A stretch of 64,000 nt of DNA from the NCBI GenBank assembly GCA_934045075.1, contig OW203722.1, forward strand, positions 11,373,396 through 11,437,395. The letters run 5' to 3'. Positions 10,531-21,286 of this stretch are shown one piece after another (position 1 is the first letter of the stretch; each line of letters opens with the position of its first letter). The DNA is from Yponomeuta sedellus. Lineage: Eukaryota; Arthropoda; Insecta; Lepidoptera; Yponomeutidae. The position numbers were made by a program, and so were the translations under genes. The notes under the pieces are model-generated. The model worked only from the letters and a program-made list of their open reading frames with translations, searched no databases and was not told where the DNA came from.

Positions 10531-10735
10531 GGTTATACCTTACTACCATTTACAAGTTTACAATACAGCTGTCGCTTATAGGCAACTACTTAAACCTAAT
10601 TAATATTGAATTGTCGGTTATACCCTATTACCATTCACAAGTTTGCCATACAGTTGTCGCTTATAGGCAATTACTAAAACCTATTTACTATTTAACTGTC
10701 GGTTATACCCTACTACCATTTACAACATAATACAA
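10531..10735. repeat. 85-bp tandem repeat, about 2.4 copies
   Basis: Units start with ggttatacc at 10531, 10616 and 10701 and contain tgtcgcttataggcaa. The motif gtcgctta also occurs in the TIRs of the host element, so these may be subterminal repeats. Confidence 0.8.
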
Positions 10736-10875
10736 CTCTGTTACTTACGCCGTATTACTTTACAAGGATATTTTATGAATTGGTGCGTATGCCAATTTAT
10801 ATCACATAATAAGGTCTCTGTTGTTCTCAAGTACCTATTTAGCGAGTCGTTTATCCCAAAATCAGTCGGTAATTT

Positions 10876-11069
10876 CACGCCTGTGTCCCAGAGAGGTAGA
10901 CAGAGACTAAGGCTTGCCACGATCTTTGCACACCTCTTTCGCTTCATCTACATTCATAAGTCATTGCATGCACGCTCTCCAGTTGTGGGTACTTTTTATC
11001 CGGCCCTTTGCCAACACGTCCCCAATTTGGTCTACTTATGTGCGCCTATGGCGTCCCCTACCGAATGTT
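10876..11069 (-). mobile_element. LINE 3' fragment
   Basis: The reverse complement aligns with the C-terminal coding end of the LINE at 57490-58080: both hold a run equivalent to aaccggcgtgcgtgcatgca and the end cccagaggggtaggcagag. Only the last 200 bp are present. Confidence 0.75.
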
Positions 11070-11115
11070 CCACTCTCTTTATCTCACTATCAAGAAGGAG
11101 ATAGTGAGATAAAGA
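11070..11115. repeat. hairpin at the LINE junction
   Basis: ctctttatctcactatc and gatagtgagataaagag are 17-bp inverted repeats around a 6-base loop, followed by a further copy of ctctttatctcactatc. It marks the join between the two LINE pieces. Confidence 0.85.
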
Positions 11116-14100
11116 GACCTCTTTATCTCACTATCTCCTTCTTCCTCTTCGTCGTTTCCTCATGGCTGAAGGACGTCACTAAGGGCAGATTCTGCCACCA
11201 GCTCTCTCCATTGGATTATATTACGCGCCAGATGTATGGCTGCTTGCAGGGTCCTTACCGAAGCTTTAGTTATTATATCTGACCAACGCGTTGGTGGTCG
11301 TCCTCTGCTTCATTTCCCGTTCGCTCGACTGGCGATGATAACATACTCCAGGTTATCTGGCCCGCGTCGGACGGTATGTCCGAAAAACTTCAGGATGCAT
11401 TGGGTGCAGATTGTGGAGAGCCCCGTCTTTATTTGAAGTTCTTCTAGAATAAATACGTTTATGCGGCGTTCGGTCCAAGAGAGAGTATTCTCCGCCAGCA
11501 CCACATTTCAAACGCATCTATTCTTTTCAGAATACGGGCTTTTAATGTCCAGGTTTCCGAGGCATACAGAAATATTGAGAACATAAGGGTCCGCATTAGT
11601 TTTATCTTTGTCTTGCGGTTGATGCTTCTGTTTTTCCATATCTTCTCAAGTCTTTTCACTGCTGACTTAGCCATCTGATATCTTCTGACAAATTCTTGTT
11701 CGCAGTCTCCTTCATTGCTTATTTGCGAGCATAAGTATACAAATTTGTGTACAACATCAAGGTCTCGCAGCTCGTTGGTTCGTTGCAAGGTGCCCGATCT
11801 ATAAATAAACATCAACTTGGTCTTACTTCTGTTGATATGAAGTCCGTATTCTTTACTTATACTATCCACTCTCACTAGAAGCTCAGCCAGCTCTGTTTCC
11901 GAGGCGCCTATGACGGTGGTGTCATCGGCAAAGCGAAGGTTGTTCAGAAGATGCCCACCTATCCGAATGCCCCCCTCTAAATTATCCAAAACCCTTCTCA
12001 TTATATGTTCCCCGATCAGGTTGAACAGTTGGGGAGATAGTATGCATCCCTGGCGCACTCCTCGTTCTGCTTTAAAGCAGTGCGAAAGACTGTTCTCAAT
12101 TCGTACTTAAGATTGACCGTTGGAGTACAGTTGCTGCACAAGAAAGGTAAGGTGGTCCGGTATACCCATCTCCTTCATAACCCTGAACATGGCCTTCCAG
12201 CTGATACAGTCAAAGGCTTTTGCATAATCGACGAAACACAAGGCTATAGTGATGTTATGTTCCCTGCATTTTTCGATCAGCTGTCGAATGTTCAACATTT
12301 GTTCCCTCGTTCCTCTTCATTTTACAAATCCAGCCTGTTCCTTCGGTATTTCGCTATTGATGTAGGGTGCAAGCCGGTGGTTTAGGACGTGTAAGAGGAT
12401 TTTTACGCGTGAGAGATCATAGAGATGGTTCTGTAATTCTCACATTTACGGGTGTCTAGCCGTTACCTACCTCTACCCTGTCTTGTGTATAGGCACTACG
12501 ATTGATTTGGTCCAATTTGCTGGCCATTGACCCGTTCTCCAGACTTTTTGACACACGGTATGTACGATTGCTCTGCCTTCACTTCCTATATTTCTTAGAT
12601 TAGATCTTTCTAGATTCGCGCGGCTAGGCCATCGCTGCCACATGCCTTGTATTTCAGTTTGAGAAGTGCTGCCTCTACTTCCTCGAAGAGGATGTCTGGT
12701 TCCTTTTCCGAATAATGCATTTCCATAGTTCTTTCATCGCTGATTTTGCCGCATAGCTTCCGACAGTAGCTCCTCCATCTTTCGAGTACCTCATCTATAT
12801 CCAATAAGGGCGTCCCCTTTTCATTTTCAATGGTCCAGTGCTTTGGTTTAAATTCCTTTGCGAGCAGGTTTACCTTTTGTAACATATCTCGGGAGTGCGC
12901 CCTTTCCAAACATTTTTCTATATCGGAGAATATACTGTCGATATAGGCCTCTCGATCTTTCCCGCAAAGTTTTTGGACAACGCTATGTAGCTCCGCATAG
13001 TGGCTTCGTTCTTCGGCTGATTTTAGGTCCTGTTCCTTTAAGGATTTCCTCTGCTTAGCCATTTGTTGTTTGTTGAGGGTACCTATTTTTGACTAACTTC
13101 TTCAGACGGATTTTAAACGAACTTAGCAGTCAGAAGTTCACTGCCGCAGTCTGCACCTGGCCTCGTCTTTGCTGCTGATATAGATGAGCTCCATCTTTGG
13201 TTTACTAGAACGAAGTCAATTTGGTTCCTGTGAAGACCATTAGGTGACGTCCACGTGTAGAGTCGTCTTGGGTGTTATTGAAACCAGGTGTTCATGACCG
13301 AAAGGTCGTTCTCCATGCAAAAGTCCAAAAACATGTTGCCACGGTTGTTTCTGACTCCCAGTCCAAACCTGCCGACAATCTTTCTGAGATGGTAATCATC
13401 CTCAGTTTTTCCTATTTTAGAATTAAAATCGCTAAGTATTAATAATGGCTCTTTCTAACATCTTGGACTGCTTTGTTTAGATTTCCTCTTCACTGGATGC
13501 AGATGTCGGTGCATAGATGGCGAGTAGGTTATGTATGGATGTATGTGATGGATGTATGGATGGATGTATGTGTGGGTATGGCTGTGCTTCTAATCTGATT
13601 TTCAATATCCTGTCATTGATGGAATCGTATCCCATTACCTTGTCTTTGTGCGTCGACGTATCCGGACACTATGCACAATTTTCCAGATGGAGTAGTGTAG
13701 TGTCCCGAGTCTTTTATATGCGTTTCACTTACAGCAAGAATATCCACATTATACCTGTTTATTTCCTTCTCCACGACTTCGGCTGTTCCTGGTTTGGAGA
13801 GACCACGAACGTTCCAAGTGGCTATGTTGAGAGCGTGGTAAATGTCCCGAATTTGTCTCTTTTTGTTACGGAGTAGAGTTTGATCAGCAGTAACCCAATT
13901 TCCGCAAGGGGCTTGCTGTGTCACCTTCTTGCGGCCGATAGCATTTTTCACACCAGGTGACCCGGAACCATCCTGGCGCCGGGCGTCAACCGGATGGTCC
14001 GACAAATCCTTACTATTGTTCATTCTGCTCATAGTTTTCTTGGGAGTATTAGTAGCGGTAGTATCCCCATCCTTTTCGCTCCATCGTTTTCAGAGGTTAT

Positions 14101-14240
14101 TTAGTCCTCTAGGCCTGTGGGGCCTTCTGGCAAGCCAGTTGTCGGGTTATCATAACTGCCGCCCGATACTCGGCGTTAATACTCGTTTAGCATTACCCGG
14201 GTTTCAAAGGGCAATTCCTGCGGACGCGAGTATCATCACT
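11116..14240 (-). pseudogene. RTE-type LINE, frameshifted
   Basis: Minus-strand pieces in order: endonuclease start (14032-13613: NIATWNVRGL, DILAVSETH), linker (13062-12610: MEVAL-type region with KYKACGSDG), RT palm (12298-12107: CFVDYAKAFDCISW), RT catalytic part (12058-11459: MRQGCILSPQLFN, LRFADDTTVIG, YASETWTL), and a C-terminal tail to about 11150. The FADD box and tail order fit the RTE group. Several frame changes and a stop between endonuclease and RT make it inactive. It sits inside the 10149-14988 TIR element. Confidence 0.85.
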
Positions 14241-15017
14241 ATCTCCAAATAGTATCTAATGTAGGTTACTAATCTGGTACATAAAAACGATTATGATAAC
14301 ATTAACATCATCTAACGTATGCAGTTACTTTAGGTCTCATTTCATAGGAGAATCATGTTGGTTGTGAATCTATTATTTTTAGGACGTGACTTTTAATCCG
14401 CGTTACCGATTGCCCAGATAGTTTCACATGTTGGATGTTCTTGTTTTCCTCTTGGCCTACAAATCTTGACGTGTGGAAGTACCATGTTACCTTTTTTTCA
14501 AACCACTTTTGGTGTCACTAAAGTCTGACATCCTCACCATGTTTTTACTAAGCACTGTTTCTTGTGCTCCATTACCTTTTGTCACAATGGTGTGAAACGT
14601 CATATATCCCTCTTTACCTATTTTAGTTATTCAACAGCCATGTGACTCATGCCCTATTACCTCTTGGTATACGGAAATCAAATGTAGCTTAGTCTTCTAT
14701 ACTCTTCGTTTTTTTATATGAAGATATGACTTATGCCGAATTACCTTATATAAAAAATATGTTCGATTGAGTTAAGCGACATTCAACTACATAGGGCATC
14801 GTCGAATCAAATAAAATAAAATGTCAATTAATGCTCGTATTTTTTTCGAGCTTAGAACTGTTTCCATCTTTACGTTATGACAATAAATAAAAAAAATATG
14901 ATTTTTTTTCTGAAATTTTAAACTTTAAATTGCGCTCCTGAACAATTTGGTTTTTGTCGCTTAAGCCCTATATCCTTTTAACCGTCGATATTAAAACAAA
15001 ATTTAATAAAAAAAATC

Positions 15018-17158
15018 TTAGCGTAGCTGCTTAAAAACGCTATCTTTCAATTCATAATACCTGAACAATCTTATTTCAGCATATCTGGAACAAAACAATA
15101 AGTAAATCTTTTTATGAATGTCCTAATGAGTGAAACTGCTCAATCCGAATAACCATTCATCACAGCTCACCTTCCAAAGTCATAGTCAATATGTGATAGT
15201 TCATATTGTACCAAGGACCAGATTCCCCAAAGGAAATGTGAGGCGAGCGACATTTGGGTCACTTGTTCATATAGGATCTCCACATCTTCTATGGTAACCT
15301 CAGCCCCACCTTTGAAGTCTTCCAAATAAATGTGTAACCAACTTTGCTGGAATGTTTTATCAGGGTACTTGTTGTAATCAATGTCTTCAATGGATAAACC
15401 TTTAAGAAATAAAATATGAAAGAAACTGGGTTGATATTAAAAAGAAATAAATTCCAAGCATTGAAAGTTTTTAAATAATATAATGTTATAAACATACCCA
15501 CAAATTCATTGAAATGGTTTGCTATATCGAATGCTTGGTAATTATAGGCAGCATATTCATAGTCAATAAAGGAGACTGTTTCTTGATCTTGGTTGTAAAC
15601 CACATTTCCTAGAAGTAAATCATTGTGAGCAAACACTACTGAGCTCTGGCTTTTGGATAAATGTGCTTTTAGGCGCTCATACTCTATCCTTAGTTTTGTT
15701 ACTGACCCAAAACTACTGACAAATCTACAACAAATTGATAAAACATTGATGAGATTAACTACACTAGGTGGAACAATTTTTTTTAAATTAACTTCATATT
15801 AAATTGGTTACTGTTCATTGTACCTGGTTTGCTTGTTGTTATCGGTGAATGTTTCAGGCAATAAACTTAAGAATTGCTCAATTTTGTCCCACACAATGGG
15901 CTCCAATGACACCTTTAACAATAGAAGTGGACTGTTATGTTCTAGACAATACTAAGCTTGAACGTGCAGTAATCGAACATTGACATGTGGATAAAAATTA
16001 TTCTATATGTACAGCAGGAACATTAAAGTTATTCTAGCGGAAAAATTATTGTCTTATTTATTGTAAATACATGATTCTTCTAAAACCCTCCCCAGGGGCA
16101 TTTTAAATATTCTGTGGTTAAGTTTCCCTTTTGCACAGACTTCGAATTGCATCTGTGATTTGTTTAAAGGAATCATTCATTCCACTAAGACACTCCTGTG
16201 GGTGTTTTAATCTATCAGTGGTTACATATTTTCCATCTAAATCTACACTACTGACTAGTTTAGTAAGAAATTTTGGAGTGTTTTAAGGACAATTCCTTTG
16301 TGCGTTTATAAATAAGGTTGTACATGTTTTACCTCTGATCCAAGATTCACCTTGTGCATCTTTGCCATCTGACGAGCAACGAGGGGCCATATTTTGGGAT
16401 CTAGAACGGTCTCCACATTCAATGTGACTCCAGGATAGTATTGATAGGCCAAACCATTTTCAAATACTCCATACACTTTAGGGGCCAAACCCACTTGATA
16501 CAAAGTTTTTATATTCCTGAAATTGTTTTTCTTAGTCTTAGTTCAATTCATATGGTACCAAGTCTCTAATGTGAGCCCTTTAAGAACACTGCAAATGTGA
16601 CACATAACTTCTCAAGTAAATTATTAATATAGGTACATACATAATACAAGTACCTAACATTGGATTCAAGGTGAAATGGCATGGCACCTAAGTAAATTTG
16701 TGAATTAGGTACTATCAAAACATAATGAACAACTCTTAGAGATGTCTATATTACCTACATATTACCTGAGTTCGGCTTTTCGATCAATGAGTAAATCTGT
16801 TTTATTTCCATAAACCCTTACAAGCACAGGGTTTTCATAATTTGTCTTGGTGCTAGTTAGTTCACAACACACCAATTTATTAGTTATTCCATCCGTGAAT
16901 GACTGAAGTGAGAATAAATGGATAGTTTTATCAGTTCATAAATGGATAGCTTATCGTACGTATGTTCTAAGAATCTATTTAAAAAACTCAACAGTTACCA
17001 AGATCATTAAAGAAAACACAAACCTTAAAGTTAATGTTTTCTGGAATCCATTCCGGCCTTATTACTGCAAGAACTTTCAAAATACCACCAAACAAATCAT
17101 TTTCCTCAATTCTGACTGGAATATATACATCACCAGCTGGAAGACGGACAGATGACAT
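15018..17158 (-). CDS. ethanolamine kinase, seven exons
   Basis: Exons 17158-17024, 16902-16766, 16516-16333, 15912-15824, 15724-15498, 15399-15171 and 15084-15018 have GT/AG ends and compatible phases and join to 356 codons with the stop (TAA). The family phosphorylates ethanolamine with ATP in the cytosol, the first step of the Kennedy pathway to phosphatidylethanolamine. FAHNDLLLGNVV is the Brenner catalytic loop (H-x-D-x4-N) and FIDYEYAAYNYQAFDIANHF is the choline/ethanolamine kinase motif. RVYGNKTDLLIDR near residue 75 fits the N lobe. The spacing and the NHFNEF ending suit ethanolamine rather than choline kinase (Drosophila eas type). The start was chosen as the first ATG before VRLPAGDVYIPV. 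A full LINE ends about 170 bp upstream. Confidence 0.93.
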
Positions 17159-17326
17159 CGTATACCTATTAAAAGCTAATTTGTGGTTGATTCTTAGCAA
17201 TTCTTAGTTCTCACGAAGCATGAGTCCTGAGTAACAAACAAACTAACGAATTATATACTCTTTGCTAACGAACAACCGTGTTGTTGAGCACAAATTATAC
17301 AGGTAAAGTGACAGGTGACAGAGTGA
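17159..17326 (-). promoter_or_regulatory. short ethanolamine kinase 5' region
   Basis: Only about 170 bp separate the ethanolamine kinase start codon from the poly(A) end of the inserted LINE. Any promoter further upstream has been moved 5.7 kb away by the insertion. No TATA box is evident. Confidence 0.4.
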
Positions 17327-17575
17327 CTACATATTTTTTTTTTTTTTTTTTGCGTTATGGCTCTGCACGGTTTGTGCCTACGCCAGTGTCAAGTATTTAG
17401 GGTAAAGGTAGGGAAACGGAATTTATTTTACAAAAAATGGAACGGAATTTGGAAAGGTATTAGGATCAGTTGTTAATAACATTGGGAATAAAATAAGCAA
17501 AAATGAATCTTCAGGATATACATACTTCGAAAATACTATTTACATAAGGAAATATTACATATTGTACAAAGAAAA

Positions 17576-20500
17576 CTAAATTTTAATATCGTTCTTACTT
17601 AAAAACTTTGCTATACATTTATAAATATTTACATTATAACTACATAAGAGGCAGGTTGCAGAGGAAGGAAAAGGAACACCAAGGGAAATCAAGGAAGCAA
17701 AAAAGAAGGAATGATCACAATCAGGGCAGGAAAATAATATGTGATTAATATCTCCCACCTCAGCTCCACAGGTACAGGCAGGACTCTGCACAATACCAAG
17801 TCTAGCAAGGTGGGCCGGAGTTGAAGTGTGGCCTAGACGCATTCGGATCAGGCTTGATGTAATTTTCTTACTAAACTTGGCATCGGCCCTACAAAACCAA
17901 GGCTTTGGCGAAATATTGGGTTGGATTCTGCGGTAATGAATGCCTTTTGACTGGTCCTCTTCCCAGGTTCTATCCCAGGAAACCTGGAGATAAGCCCTAG
18001 GGAGAGTGGCCAGGTCGTTATAATGATTTTCGTACGGGAACACGTCTCCACACTCCACCGCAGAATTCGCAAGTTCATCAGCCTTTTCGTTACCTACTAT
18101 GCCACAGTGGGATGGGACCCATCCAAATTGCACAGTAAGATCTTTCTCCGAGCATATACGTAGTAATTTGCGGATAGCAAAAATTGTTGGGTGAATGGTA
18201 GTAAAAAACGGAAATTTAATTAAAGCCTGGAGAGAGCTCAATGAATCTGTCAGTACTAAAGTATTCCTAAGACCCATTAGTAAAATATATTCTACAGCTT
18301 TTAGGAGACCAAAACATTCTCCAGAATATACTGAAGACTCAGGAGGGAGTTTAATTTTTTGGACTATTGTATATTGTGAATGAAAAACACCTATACCTAC
18401 GCAACTACCCTGGTGTTTTGAAGCATCCGTAAAAATGGTGTGCCACCCCTGGAATTGGTTGTCTAATAGGTTATTAAACTCGCCATTTTGACAGATGTCA
18501 TGTTTAGATATTCCTAAATTAAGACTAACGTTAGGGATTTGAACTAAAGAGTTGTAAGGACAGTGAAAAATAGGAAGCAAATTGGAGTTACTGCATGGAG
18601 CCTCAATAGAGTTAAATTTCAGGAAACTCTTAACAAGACACGGAGTAGCCCTGTGAGACCAATACTTGGACATTGTAATAAGGTCTGAAAGATGTTGTAA
18701 TCTGCCAAGCAAAGGATGATTAGAAAGCTGCAAACAACGACTCAAAAATCTATCAGACAGATATTGACGCCTTAACCGCAGAGGCGGCTCTCCACACTCT
18801 ACTTGCAAGCAATTAATAGGACTAGATTTCATTGCTCCTAAGATGATTCTTAAAGCCTTGGACTGCACAGCATCCAATTTCTTAAAGCCAGCAGCACTAC
18901 CTGGCTCCAATAAGAAGGTTCCGTAATCCAGAACACTTCTAATTAAAGCATTATAAAGCAACCTCAATGAAAAAGGATGAGCACCCCACCAAACCCCTGA
19001 GAGGCATCTGATAATATTTAATAAGCGATCACACTTGGCAGCAATGTATTCACAATGTGGGAGTCCGGTAAGTTGACTGTCTAAAATAACTCCTAAAAAT
19101 TTTACTTGAGTTTTTACTGCAATGGGAGAGGAATTATATTCAACACAAATGTCTGGACGCTTTCTCATTCTTGAAAACAACACCACAGCACTCTTACTGA
19201 CAGACAGGTCCAGACCATTAGTGGATAGCCATTGATGAAGCATTGACAGAGAAGCAGTTAGAGATGAGCACATAGTGTCTATAGAGTTACCCGTTGTATA
19301 AAGAAGAAGGTCATCTGCATATTGCAAGACTTCTATAGAGCTACCAAGAGCAGAATCTAAATCATAGGTATAAATATTGTATAACAAGGGAGAGAGCACT
19401 GACCCTTGAGGGAGACCTCTCCAAACTACTCTAGATATTTTTTTGTCATCTATGTACACATTAATTGACCTTTCTGAGAGTATATTTACAATAAAATTGA
19501 CAAGCAAATTGGGGACTTTTAATAATTGAAGTTTTTGTTTCAGGACAGACACAATTACACTGTCATAGGCAGCACGAATATCAAGAAACGCTGCAAGAAC
19601 TGAATTATTATTTGAAAAAGCTATACGAATGTCAGTTGTGAAAACGCTTATGCTGTCAATAGTACCCCTTCCTTTTCTAAAGCCATACTGGGAAGGAGAT
19701 AAAAGGTTATTGCTCTCAATGAACCATTCAAGCCGAATTTTAACAAGATATTCAGCTATTTTAGCTAAAACAGAAGATAAGGCAATGGGTCTATAAGAGG
19801 AAGGGTCAGCAGAAGGCTTACTAGATTTTAAAATTGGAATGATGATTTGGGATTTCCAGGAGAGAGGAATAACACCTGAAACTACAATAGAGTTAATTAA
19901 TTCTAGGTAAGTTAAGAGAGTAGAGTCACTAAGATTAACTATGAAAGAATAAGGAATACCATCTTCTCCTGGGGCAGAATCCTTAACATGGGAGAGGATC
20001 CCTTTTAATTCCTCTAAGGTAAAAGGAGAGTTTAAACTAGACTCATAATGTTCATTATGGCAAATGGGAGACATGGAGGTTTGTTCTGGAACAGAGGGAG
20101 GAGCTAGGTGATCCATATACTGATCAGCCAAGGAAAGAGACATCTTAGGAGTGTGAGAATCACTGAAGGCTGCTCTAAAACGTCTTACATTTTTCCAAAC
20201 GGCAGAAGGTGGAGTATTTGGGGAAATAGAACTGCAAAATTTTTGCCAACCATCATATTTTTTTTGTTTTAAAAGCTTTTTAGTTGACCTGGAAACTTGT
20301 AAATAGCTGTCGAAATTCTCTGAAGTCATTTGATCACAATACAACCTTTCAGCTTCTTTTCTTTTTTTAACAGCCTCAGAGCACTCTACATCCCACCAAG
20401 GCGGAGAAGGAATTTTAGACATACAATTTTTAAAAGGGAAAGTCTCATCTGCTGCCTCCATCAAAACCTTAGCGAACCTCTCTGCATCAGTGACACATAG

Positions 20501-21286
20501 AGATTCACAATCTTTGATTTTTGACTCAACACATTCCCTAAAGGAAAACCAATCTGCATTACTTAATCTATGCTTAATACGAGGTTTATATGTTGAATTA
20601 TGATGACGATTACTACTAGGGAAGGAAACAACTAAAGGAAAATGGTCACTGCCATATGATGAAGACAATGGGTACCATTCTAAAACTAATGCAAGATCAG
20701 GAGTACATATAGATAAATCAGGGGCACTAATTCCCTCATCAGGCTTAGTATGACGGGTTGGTAAACATGTGTTTAAAATGCATAGATTATGTGATTGAAT
20801 AATGTCTAGTAGTTGTTCCCCATAACATGAACTCACAGAGCTACCCCATGCCTGGTGTTGACAATTAAAATCCCCTAAAACCAGAAAGGGCTTAGGAAGA
20901 ATAGAAATAATATTACTAATTTCAGATAAAATATTTACAGATGGACGAGCAAAATATACAGATAATATACAAATGTTATTTACAACAGCAGCAACAACCG
21001 AAATGTCATTGCTGTGTGAAGGGAGCGGAACAGATGAAAAAGAGAGAGACTTATGGATGAGTATAGCCACTCCACCATACCCATCATCTCGGTCTTCTCT
21101 AAGACATGAGAAACCAGACATTTTAAAAGAAATACCCGGTTTTAACCATGTCTCTGAGAGAGAAACTATGGAAGGACTATGTTTGTTACAAAGATGAATG
21201 AAATCAGATTTTTTACCGGTTATACTGCGGCAATTCCATTGCAGGATTTTGCCTAAACTGGCCATTGTTGGAAAGTGAATTAACAA
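17576..21286 (-). CDS. LINE ORF2: endonuclease-RT-RNase H
   Basis: Open frame of 1236 residues. From the N terminus: APE-type endonuclease (ILQWNCRSI, SLSETWLK, VLGDFNCQHQ, SSYGSDHFPLV), reverse transcriptase (YRPIALSSVLAKIAEYLV, FLDIRAAYDSV, GLPQGSVLSPLLYNIY, LQYADDLLLY), RNase H (IFTDASKHQG, SGECFGLLKA, VLTDSLSSLQAL, WVPSHCGIVGNEKADELAN), and a C-terminal cysteine-histidine motif (CTCGAEVGDINHILFSC). These enzymes nick the target and copy the element RNA in place. No stop or frameshift was seen. The first ATG overlaps ORF1 by 74 bases; a second ATG (MASLGKILQW) is a more natural start. The overlap implies reinitiation or frameshifting. Confidence 0.92.
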   Translation of the reverse strand: MLIHFPTMASLGKILQWNCRSITGKKSDFIHLCNKHSPSIVSLSETWLKPGISFKMSGFSCLREDRDDGYGGVAILIHKSLSFSSVPLPSHSNDISVVAAVVNNICILSVYFARPSVNILSEISNIISILPKPFLVLGDFNCQHQAWGSSVSSCYGEQLLDIIQSHNLCILNTCLPTRHTKPDEGISAPDLSICTPDLALVLEWYPLSSSYGSDHFPLVVSFPSSNRHHNSTYKPRIKHRLSNADWFSFRECVESKIKDCESLCVTDAERFAKVLMEAADETFPFKNCMSKIPSPPWWDVECSEAVKKRKEAERLYCDQMTSENFDSYLQVSRSTKKLLKQKKYDGWQKFCSSISPNTPPSAVWKNVRRFRAAFSDSHTPKMSLSLADQYMDHLAPPSVPEQTSMSPICHNEHYESSLNSPFTLEELKGILSHVKDSAPGEDGIPYSFIVNLSDSTLLTYLELINSIVVSGVIPLSWKSQIIIPILKSSKPSADPSSYRPIALSSVLAKIAEYLVKIRLEWFIESNNLLSPSQYGFRKGRGTIDSISVFTTDIRIAFSNNNSVLAAFLDIRAAYDSVIVSVLKQKLQLLKVPNLLVNFIVNILSERSINVYIDDKKISRVVWRGLPQGSVLSPLLYNIYTYDLDSALGSSIEVLQYADDLLLYTTGNSIDTMCSSLTASLSMLHQWLSTNGLDLSVSKSAVVLFSRMRKRPDICVEYNSSPIAVKTQVKFLGVILDSQLTGLPHCEYIAAKCDRLLNIIRCLSGVWWGAHPFSLRLLYNALIRSVLDYGTFLLEPGSAAGFKKLDAVQSKALRIILGAMKSSPINCLQVECGEPPLRLRRQYLSDRFLSRCLQLSNHPLLGRLQHLSDLITMSKYWSHRATPCLVKSFLKFNSIEAPCSNSNLLPIFHCPYNSLVQIPNVSLNLGISKHDICQNGEFNNLLDNQFQGWHTIFTDASKHQGSCVGIGVFHSQYTIVQKIKLPPESSVYSGECFGLLKAVEYILLMGLRNTLVLTDSLSSLQALIKFPFFTTIHPTIFAIRKLLRICSEKDLTVQFGWVPSHCGIVGNEKADELANSAVECGDVFPYENHYNDLATLPRAYLQVSWDRTWEEDQSKGIHYRRIQPNISPKPWFCRADAKFSKKITSSLIRMRLGHTSTPAHLARLGIVQSPACTCGAEVGDINHILFSCPDCDHSFFFASLISLGVPFPSSATCLLCSYNVNIYKCIAKFLSKNDIKI

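Larger units (their letters stand above)
10149..14988. mobile_element. TIR DNA transposon with nested LINE
   Basis: Left end tcgacggttaaaaggatata and right end tatccttttaaccgtcga are exact inverted repeats over about 26 bp and stay similar beyond (gggc-taagcgaca). TA lies on both sides (10147-10148, 14989-14990), consistent with a TA target duplication. No transposase is visible; the non-LINE parts are 10149-10875 and 14240-14988. An 85-bp tandem repeat (10531-10615, 10616-10700, partial from 10701) lies in the left part. A LINE fragment and an RTE-type LINE have inserted inside. Confidence 0.8.
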
